NCBI GenBank assembly: GCA_025200525.1
Contig: CM045761.1
Span: forward strand, 75,793,551 to 75,857,550
Origin: Camellia lanceoleosa
Taxonomy: Eukaryota > Streptophyta > Magnoliopsida > Ericales > Theaceae
Length of the DNA stretch: 64,000 bases
Reading direction: 5' to 3'
Both the position numbers and the translations under genes were made by a program. Positions 57,501 to 64,000 of the stretch are shown in pieces. Each line of letters opens with the position of its first letter. Within the stretch, counting starts at the first letter, position 1. The notes beneath the pieces were generated by a model. It did no database searches. It was not told the DNA's origin and worked only from the letters and a program-made list of their open reading frames with translations.

Positions 57501-60500
57501 AGATGAAGATGTGGGTTATTGAGTTTTTTTTTTTTTTTTTTTTTGATTTCTAATTCTATTGCTGTGATTGTTTGTATTGTTTTGCCAATCAGTGTGAATG
57601 TTCACATTTCACATTGTTTGAAAGTCTGATAAATAAGTGTTGAAATATAAATATGGACATAATTATATATTTTACAAGATATGAATGTTTACATATTATT
57701 GGTTATTTGTTACTATACTTGTTGTTGAACAATCATTTTTGTTACCATTAAACAATTGAAATAGTCAAAAAAAAAAATTTCTTTCAATTTTGTTTCATGT
57801 TGCAGTGTAAATGTTCACATTGGTATGAATTTAATTTTTCTAGGGTTAGTTGTATTTTAATTATAAATTGTGAACATTCACATTGTATTTTGGTATAAGT
57901 TTTTTTTTTTAGTGAAGTTTTTTCGAAAGTTGGTTGTATTTTGTTATTTTTTTTACTATGCTTGTTGGTTGAACAATCATTTTTGTTACCATTAAACAAT
58001 CAAAATAGTCGATTTTCACCTTTTTAAATTTTATTTTATATTTTCACATTACAGTGTGAATGTTCACATTGATATGAGTTTATTTTTTTTTTTAAAAAAA
58101 CTAGTTATATATTAATTATAAATTGTGAACATTCACTTTCTATTTTGGTATAACTTTTATTTTTTTGAAAGTTAATTGTATGCTTATTGTTTTTGTTACT
58201 ATACTTGTTAGTTGAACAATTATTCTTGTTATTATTAAACAATTGAAATAGTTGATTTTCACTTTTTTTTTAATTTTGTTTTATGTTTTCACGTTACAGT
58301 AAAAATGTTTACATTGGTATGAGTTATTTTTTTTAAAGCTAGTTGTATATTAATTATAAATTGTGAACATTCACATTGTATTTTAGTATGATTTTTTTTT
58401 TCGAAGGTTAGTTGTATGTTTGTTGTTTATTGTGAACATTCACATTGTATTTTAGTATGTGCTTTTTTTTTTAAAAAAAAGTTAGTTGTATGTTTGTTAT
58501 TTATTGTGAACATTCACATTGTATTTTTATTTTCATTCATATTTTTGTTGTGTTATTTTTAAAATTTTCAAATTATAAAAAGGTTCAAAGTTTATAATTT
58601 GAGATTTTCTCCATGGAATGCAGGAGAGATTTTCTCATTAGAATAATGGAGAGATTTTCTCCATGGATAAGAGAAAGATTTTCTCTCAGAGAATAAGAAA
58701 GAGATTTTCTCCAAAATGAGGGATTATTATTATGTATTAGTTTCAAAATAGAAACATATGTAAAAAATTAGAAAGGATGATTTGGTCATATTACGGATTG
58801 AATGGAATAGTCAAAAAGAATATGGGTTAAATGGAATAAAACATTTAGAAAGAGAATTTATCAAAAAATGACCCAATAAAGATTTTCCTCATCGAAGATA
58901 AAAACACATTATTAACTTCAATTATCGAATTTCTCATTTAAATCTTAGCTTTGTGATTTTCTCAATTAGTCATTTACTTTATTTTAAAAGAGAATTTTCA
59001 ATTTTATATTCAAACCATGTATTAAACTAAGATTAATAACAATCCAGGACTAGCCATATGCATACTTGTATGTTTAGAACACTAGGCATGTTTCGTTTCT
59101 ATTTTACCAGTTTATCTGTATATTTACCAGTTTTAGTATGAAAAAATGCAGGGCTGTTGAAAGTAATGATGTTTCATTGAAAATTACCCACTGTGGAGTG
59201 TGTTATGCTGATGTTGTATGGACCAGGAACAAACTTGGAGACTCAGAGTACCCCCTAGTGCCTGGGTATGTAGATTTTCTTTCTTGTTTCAAATTTTCCA
59301 TAGAGTGTCATTCCATAATCCCACACACTTCTTAAGAACTAATGTGTATGTGTATATATATATATATATATAAAATTGCATAACAGACATGAGATTGCTG
59401 GAATTGTTAAAGAGGTTGGTTCCAATGTTCATCACTTCAAAGTTGGAGACCATGTTGGAGTGGGAACTTATGTCAATTCATGCAGAGATTGTGAGTATTG
59501 TGGTATGGATATGGATGTCTACTGCTCCAAGGGATCTATCCGTACATTCAACTCCGTTGATGTTGATGGTACGATCACAAAAGGCGGATATTCTAGTTAC
59601 ATTGTTGTTCATCAAAGGTACATTTATTTTTTTCCCCTTTCATAGAATAAGAGTTGCAAGTCAAAGATTTCTTCAGACCCCAAGCCCAACATTGAAAAGG
59701 TCTTAGGCATGAGGGTTTTTGGATAATTAGGGCTATTGATCGAAAGGAATTTTTTTTGTGATTTTTGGGTGTGCATTAGGCAAACTACTAAGTTGCCTCA
59801 TAGTTGAGTTAATTCTAATAGTTAGATTTGAACTTGGGCATCACATATGGATGAGTGCCTCATCCAACAAGTGTACCCCTTGGTTTATTCATTCTCTAAT
59901 TTCTCTAAAATCCAATAAAAAATACATGTTTGGATGATGATTGAACTAGCTTCTACTTGCCTCCATATGGCTAGCATTGTTGCCCAAACAGGGCACTTAA
60001 TGTATTGAATTTGAAATCCTCATTTATGATATAGGGAATTGAACTAAACATTGTGCCTATGTTGATGCTTGTAAAATTACAGGTACTGCTTTAGGATACC
60101 TAATGACTACCCATTGGCCGCAGCAGCACCACTGCTATGTGCAGGAATCACCGTTTATAGTCCCATGATGCGGCATAAAATGAACCAACCAGGTAAATCT
60201 CTTGGGGTGATTGGGCTAGGTGGCCTCGGTCACTTGGCAGTGAAGTTTGGGAAAGCTTTTGGATTGAGTGTTACAGTTTTTAGCACTAGTATAACTAAGA
60301 AGGACGAAGCCCTAAACAAGCTCGGAGCAGATAAATTTGTGATCTCGTCTGACGAAGAACAGATGAAGGTAAGGACCACAAGCATTTCTCCTCCCTAGAT
60401 GTATTATGTTCTGTTCGCCAAGGGTCACTGATTAGCAGCAAAGTGAGAATTATAGCAATAAAGATTTTAGTAAATTGACAATCATCATCTTAATTTCATG

Positions 60501-60951
60501 CAGGCCATGGTTAATTCACTCAACTTTATCATTGACACAGCATCAGGGGATCACCCGTTTGATCCGTACATGAAGTTGTTGAAGACTGGTGGCACCCTTG
60601 TCCTAGTTGGTGTCCCAAGTGAAGTCAAGCTCAATCCTATAAGTCTCATAATGGGTATGCATTTTCATCACATAGTTCTTGAAAATTTGAAAATTGACTG
60701 AGAGAAGAAATTCCTGGCGATGACAATTTAAACATAAAAATGTTTCTTTGATAGGTATGAAATCCATTTCCGGGAGTGCGACGGGAGGCACGAAGGAGAG
60801 GCAAGAAATGTTAGATTTCTGTGCAGCTCTGAAGATATATCCAAAGATTGAAATTATTCCTATTGAGTATATAAATGAAGCTTTAGAGCGTCTGATAAAA
60901 GGGGACGTGAAGTACCGATTTGTTATTGATATAGAGAACTCCTTGAAGTGA
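51563..60951 (+). CDS. CAD1: cinnamyl alcohol dehydrogenase 1-like, six exons, complete
   Basis: Exons are 51563-51657, 59152-59265, 59387-59617, 60083-60368, 60504-60654 and 60755-60951, all with GT-AG borders and matching phases. The product is 357 residues, the normal family length. It is a zinc- and NADP-dependent medium-chain dehydrogenase, class CAD1 (closest in my memory to Arabidopsis At1g72680), reducing aldehydes such as cinnamaldehydes in the cytosol. Visible features are the catalytic-zinc ligands in CGVCYADV and PGHEIAG and the third Cys in [12 protein letters not shown]. The structural zinc cluster is C-x2-C-x2-C-x7-C within [17 protein letters not shown], and the nucleotide loop is GLGGLG, followed by FSTS, whose serine favours NADP. 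The usual Thr/Ser and His of the proton relay (CHTDLH in typical CADs) are Ala and Val here, as in the CAD1 subgroup. Linking exon 1 over a 7.5-kb intron is inferred from phase, similarity and absence of another candidate; exons 2-6 are certain. Confidence 0.9.
52267..53404. mobile_element. Pack-type inverted-repeat element in CAD intron 1
   Basis: The left end gtggtgctattagcacctcatgaattattttgaatcttccattt and the right end, reverse-complemented as gagtgctgctattaacatttcataaattattttgaacctttcaattt, form about 45-bp terminal inverted repeats. Tatatata sequence flanks both sides. The interior carries a fragment of a leucine-rich-repeat gene and a (gaa)n run at 52498-52532. There is no transposase. 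Confidence 0.75.
52540..52860 (+). pseudogene. captured leucine-rich-repeat gene fragment
   Basis: Starting near 52540 the reading is [17 protein letters not shown], then [13 protein letters not shown], a clear plant LRR. A stop follows at about 52643, then [18 protein letters not shown], a second degenerate LRR with the expected 24-residue spacing. The frame from 52654 stays open to 52959 but loses LRR character after about residue 25. Plant LRRs of this type occur in receptor-like kinases and proteins; which one was the donor cannot be said. The fragment is bounded by the inverted repeats of the surrounding element, so it is captured DNA and not a gene. Confidence 0.7.
53405..54885. repeat. 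intron sequence with a duplicated segment of about 200 bp
   Basis: The part 53936-54120 (aaatgggaattcaaaccaaaag onward) recurs at 54336-54540, 400 bp later. Between them, 54155-54312 looks like a retroposon 3' end: ...acttttaatttcttgctgttaaatgaaattttt, then ctttgccgatc and about 20 A residues. Poly-T lies just before the first copy and poly-A before the second. Sequence at 53690-53870 matches intron 1 of the broken CAD copy (46540-46720), which shows the original intron. Confidence 0.75.
54886..55370. mobile_element. MITE (outer member of a nested pair)
   Basis: The left end gggaaatactatggtataaaccc and the right end gggggtatatagcataaaatttccc are inverted. The interior repeats cataac motifs (gtcataactaataacac and cataactaaagacac on the two sides). 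A second MITE is inserted at about 55117. Confidence 0.6.
55117..55303. mobile_element. MITE nested inside another MITE
   Basis: The left part gtgcttgggacacaccatag...accacaaaattacgtaagttt pairs with the reverse complement of ...aacttaagtaattttgtgataag...acggtgtgcactgcacacc. It is about 187 bp, almost entirely a foldback, with no coding capacity. Confidence 0.6.
55371..55890. other. AT-rich intron sequence
   Basis: No gene or complete element. A stretch at 55596-55700 (ggataatttacaaatacactcac onward) resembles one end of a MITE without a partner. Confidence 0.35.
55891..56310. mobile_element. foldback element with purine and pyrimidine arms
   Basis: The outer ends gcgccctaatgcccctaa and ttaggggcattcggggc are inverted. 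Inward, ttttttttcttttcttttc (55925-55943) faces gaaaaaaagaaaaaaaa (56221-56245), and the purine run gaagacgaagaagg...gaggaggaggaggg (55950-56012) faces the pyrimidine run ccttctctctcctctc...ctctcctctcc (56130-56205). The centre has two similar halves with aaaatggaggaggc and gatcgg motifs. Open frames on both strands through this region (55814-56342) are low-complexity shadows. Confidence 0.6.
56311..57585. other. AT-rich intron sequence, no recognisable feature
   Basis: A 117-codon frame at 57200-57553 is Cys/Phe/Lys-rich and ends in a repeat of gatgaagatgaagat and a T run. It has no domain I recognise, and its composition matches the surrounding intron. I see no gene here. Confidence 0.4.
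57586..58535. repeat. about 243-bp tandem array with TGTGAA-TTCACA palindromes
   Basis: The stretch ttgttgaacaatcatttttgttaccattaaacaa recurs at about 57718, 57961 and 58206. Each unit also contains gtgaatgttcacat and attataaattgtgaacattcac. The palindromic core TGTGAA..TTCACA occurs some nine times between 57588 and 58520. Shorter units of about 65-70 bp take over after 58360. Confidence 0.85.
58600..58725. repeat. short repeats of gagattttctcc
   Basis: gagattttct followed by cc, ca or tc occurs five times at irregular 20-35 bp spacing, interleaved with atggaatg and agaataa. gagattttctc is itself partly palindromic (gaga...tctc). Confidence 0.75.
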
Positions 60952-60983
60952 AACATTGGTGGGAAAATAATATATATATATAT

Positions 60984-61000
60984 ATAATAAATAAATAAAA
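60984..61000 (+). promoter_or_regulatory. likely poly(A) signal of the CAD1-like gene
   Basis: aataaataaataaaaaac provides overlapping AATAAA hexamers about 35 bp after the stop codon, following a (ta)n run. Confidence 0.5.
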
Positions 61001-62427
61001 AACAATCAATAACTATGATGTTAATGAAGATAGAAGTGACAAGAGGATGTATGTAAATTAAATCCATACCAATAAGCAAAAGGGCGAGGCGAGTAGTGAT
61101 GTTCTTGATAGGTTGTGCCTACTTGCTATATGAGGCGATACTACTGGGGCGTTTGTTTTTAGAGTTGGATTGTATGATATTGTTAGTGTTTGTTAGTGAG
61201 CAGACTATTTTGTCTGATATGATTGAGTGAGGAGATTAAGAAAAATTGTATTTGTTTGATGATCATGGACTAATAAGTAATCTTATTTATTTTGTCATTC
61301 TATGATGTGATTAATTATATGGAATTCCATAAATATTTTTGATGTTTTTTTATATATATTTGATAAAATTATATTACTATACTATTATAAAAATTATATT
61401 ATTTATGTAGATGAAAATTATTTTATTTCAGTCCATCTGTAAATAGAAAAAACTCCCAGAAAGAACAAACTCTCAAATTTGTCCATAAGATTAATTAAAT
61501 TAATTTATGTATGTAGATGACATTCTCACTGCTTTAAATTAAAGAAACACAAGAAAGAGACTATAAAATTGTTGCAGCTGGAATAATAAGCTCAGAAAAT
61601 ATATTACGACCAAGCCCAAGAATTTATAATTGTATCCATAAATACAGTGAGTTGAAAGAAGAAAAAGAAAAATGAATGGATAAGAAATAGAAGAAAGTCA
61701 TTGTCATGAGAGAGCTGCACTGAAATTCATAGTGACCGAAAACCAACCAGAGGGCAAAATAGTCATTAACGTGGTAACAGCGATGGGCTTATTTTAAAAT
61801 ACCAAGTGTCCCATGCCACTACTAATACCCTTGATGCATGGGATTCATAGTCGCAATATATTACGAATCTGGTACTATATTTTGTAAACAAACATGATAC
61901 TAGTAAATTCTAACTCACTGTTAGTCTAATCTTACCTCTTGTAGATGGTCAAAAATTAAAGTCAAAATTAAGTATGGACCTAAGGGCAAAGGTCACCCTT
62001 ATTAGGCGACAAATAATGATTAAAGAAGCATGGGCTAAAGCCCAAGAAAAGTGAGTCAACAGTGGACCAAAACAGGCCTGACCCACTAAAGGTTTTACAA
62101 GCTTCATGAAGACAAATGTCTAAGTCAAGTTGTGGAGACAGCACTTGCAGCAGTCAAGTTGCTGAGGCAGTTTGTCTCAGCGCCGCCATTTCCAGTATTG
62201 TCGGTGCCGCCATTTCAAATATTGTCAGCGCTGCCATTTAAAGTGGCTGACGGAAAGAGAAAATCGAAGCAATTAAGTTGTAAAGGTAGCACTTGTAGCG
62301 ACCACATTGCGGAGGTACTTTATTGACGTCGGTATCTCTAGTATTGTCGACACTGCCATTTGAATTTGCTATGGGAAATAGCTGCCGCAGAAACTACAAC
62401 CGCCACAACTAACTTGCGAAGAGAACA
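61001..62427. other. downstream intergenic region
   Basis: No gene is seen. Between 62180 and 62245, a unit near gcgccgccatttccagtattgtc repeats three times at about 24-bp spacing, and a fourth variant follows near 62330-62350. The rest is AT-rich without structure. Confidence 0.45.
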
Positions 62428-64000
62428 TGTAACAACCCCGATCTATAATTAGCCATTAATCCGTAATTAAGAATGCCAATTAAGTTTTAAGAATGAGATT
62501 ATATGTTAATTGTGCATTTTGTATATGTTTTGCATTCCTATCTGTTAGCCATAGGAATATCAGTTCATAATTCAGCTTTGTTCTGTTAATTGAAAGTCTT
62601 ATTGGCATCTAAACACGAAATTGACTAGGTCAATGTGTTATTTAAAATTTGAGAAATTTTATGGTAAGTTTTATTAGAATTTATCTTAATCAAATAATTA
62701 GAATAAATTAATTATTAAATTAGATTAAATTAACTCTAATCACATTTAATTAGTTTAAGTTAATCCAACCTATAAATATGTGATATACGCTTAGCAAATC
62801 ATTTTCCCTATCATCTTCTTGAGCTCAAATATAGAGTGAGAGAGAGAACTTGAGTTAGAGAGGGAAAAGGGCAAGACAACTAAGAATTTAAGCTAGAGAT
62901 TTGAAGTTTGGGGAGAGAAACTCGAGATTCTTGCTAAGTTTGAGGTTGTTTCCTAAAGAATTCTCACATGCATGTAATAATCCTAGCTTTGTTTTGAGAT
63001 TTCATCATATGTCATACCATTTTACCTCAATTGTACAAGTTTTGGAAGCAAATATTTCAAGTTCATACATGCTTGTATATATATATATATAAAGTTTCAA
63101 CTTGATTATGAAGAATTGGCTTGCTTTTGGGTTTTGATTTTCTGAATTGAACTTCATTTCATATTTTTCTACAAGTTTCCAAGTGTTTTCCAAAGTTTTG
63201 GCCCAAAAGAATGTGTTTTAGTACTTTGAAATTGGATTTGAACTTGGAACTGAAATCTAGAAATTCCAAAATTTGGTCGCATCGCTCGAGCGACCAAACC
63301 ATCGCTTGAGCGTAAATTTTGAGGTCTCAGAAGTTTTGCAAAGTTTGATGGTCGGCTCGAGTGACCGAAAAACCGCTCGAGCGACCACCATTTATTTTTA
63401 GTCTTGGCTTGAGCGACCAAAAGTTGGCTTGAGTATAAAATGAGAGCTCCCAATAGACCGCTGCTTAACAAAGTTGCCCAAATAATTGCCCTGTTTTCTA
63501 AATTTTTTCTAAGTGTTTCATAGTGCATAATTGCATCCTCATTCCATCTTAGGCATTCTTAAGCCATGGTTTAAGCTATAATAATGAGGATATGAATTAG
63601 AAACACACCTAGAAAGAAATGAAATAAGACAAGTGTTTACAGAATGTGTGTTTCAAGGTGTATCTGTCATGTGCTTGTGTAGGTCACGCGCCAATATCCG
63701 TCTGATCTATCTGATTCGTCTGTTCTGCTTCTGAAGCTATCTGTAAGTAACAACCTTGTAAAGATATGTTCAATTATAAGTATTTTCTAACAGATATGTG
63801 AAGCTCAGTTTTCTGAAATGATATATTCTGTATAGATGAATGATTGTCCAATTTCTGAAATATATCATGGCATCCTTAGCATCATGTGAATCTGTTACCT
63901 ACTACCAGGGATCTCTGTGGGTTCCATTCATGGAACTATCTATGAAACCTATATGGTTATCTGTTACGATTGTGTACAATCATCTGTCTGATATGAATAA
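62428..64000 (+). repeat. 5' part of another Ty3-type LTR, runs off the right edge
   Basis: The start TGTAACAACCCCGATC follows a sharp change in composition. It has the same layout as the chromovirus 3' LTR at 26416: a cattcctatctgttagccatagg-type motif, a (ga)n leader at 62837-62870 and a cluster of CTCGAGCG and CTTGAGCG motifs at 63283-63430. Sequence similarity is only partial, so it belongs to a related, not identical, family. The LTR end and any internal region lie beyond 64000. Confidence 0.7.

Noticed and set aside
57200..57553. A 117-codon frame as an independent gene in CAD1 intron 1
   Set aside because: Composition matches the AT-rich intron, it ends in a simple repeat and T run, and no domain is visible.

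Overview
The window is nuclear DNA of a flowering plant, most likely a eudicot. The evidence is GT-AG introns, Ty3-type LTR retrotransposons of plant lineages (Tat/Ogre-like and chromovirus), many small inverted-repeat transposons, and one conserved plant gene of the cinnamyl alcohol dehydrogenase 1 type. The species cannot be fixed from the sequence. There are no prokaryotic operons and no viral or CRISPR loci.

Left half (1-43732): a stack of nested retrotransposons. The oldest clear layer is a plus-strand chromovirus (21100-42931) with decayed gag, protease, reverse transcriptase, integrase and a C-terminal chromodomain. Its 5' LTR is cut at 21099/21100 by a minus-strand chromovirus (15658-21099). 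That element is in turn cut in its RNase H region at 15657/15658 by a minus-strand Tat/Ogre-like element, which fills 1-15657 and runs off the left edge. The 3' LTR of the plus-strand chromovirus is split by a second Tat/Ogre-like element (29053-42913), complete with two 3.04-kb LTRs, a tRNA-Arg primer site, a polypurine tract and a 5-bp target duplication. The undisturbed paralogous sequence near 22005 shows what its insertion site looked like before.

Both Tat-like elements lack a recognisable pol. Both carry, in antisense and at the equivalent internal place, a gene unrelated to retrotransposition. In the left element this is a multi-exon plant mobile domain (PMD, MAIN-like) gene at 1831-5057, damaged by two in-frame stops. 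In the right element it is a single-exon ORF for a coiled-coil protein at 35886-36410, with its own poly(A) signal. Long tandem arrays (256-bp units at 1-860, 82-bp units at 37600-39585) lie on the 3' side of these cargo genes. This 'antisense cargo' arrangement is the most interesting biology here.

Right half (43733-62427): gene space that is AT-rich and full of small transposons. It holds a complete six-exon CAD1-like alcohol dehydrogenase gene (51563-60951, 357 codons) with a 7.5-kb first intron packed with MITEs, a Pack-type element carrying a leucine-rich-repeat gene fragment, a foldback element and a palindrome-rich tandem array. Upstream lies a broken tandem copy of the same gene (46378-48168: exon 1, intron 1 and part of exon 2). 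It is cut off by a 1.07-kb inverted-repeat element whose interior is about 0.7 kb of CCA-type repeats. From 62428 to the end the window enters another LTR of a Ty3-like element.
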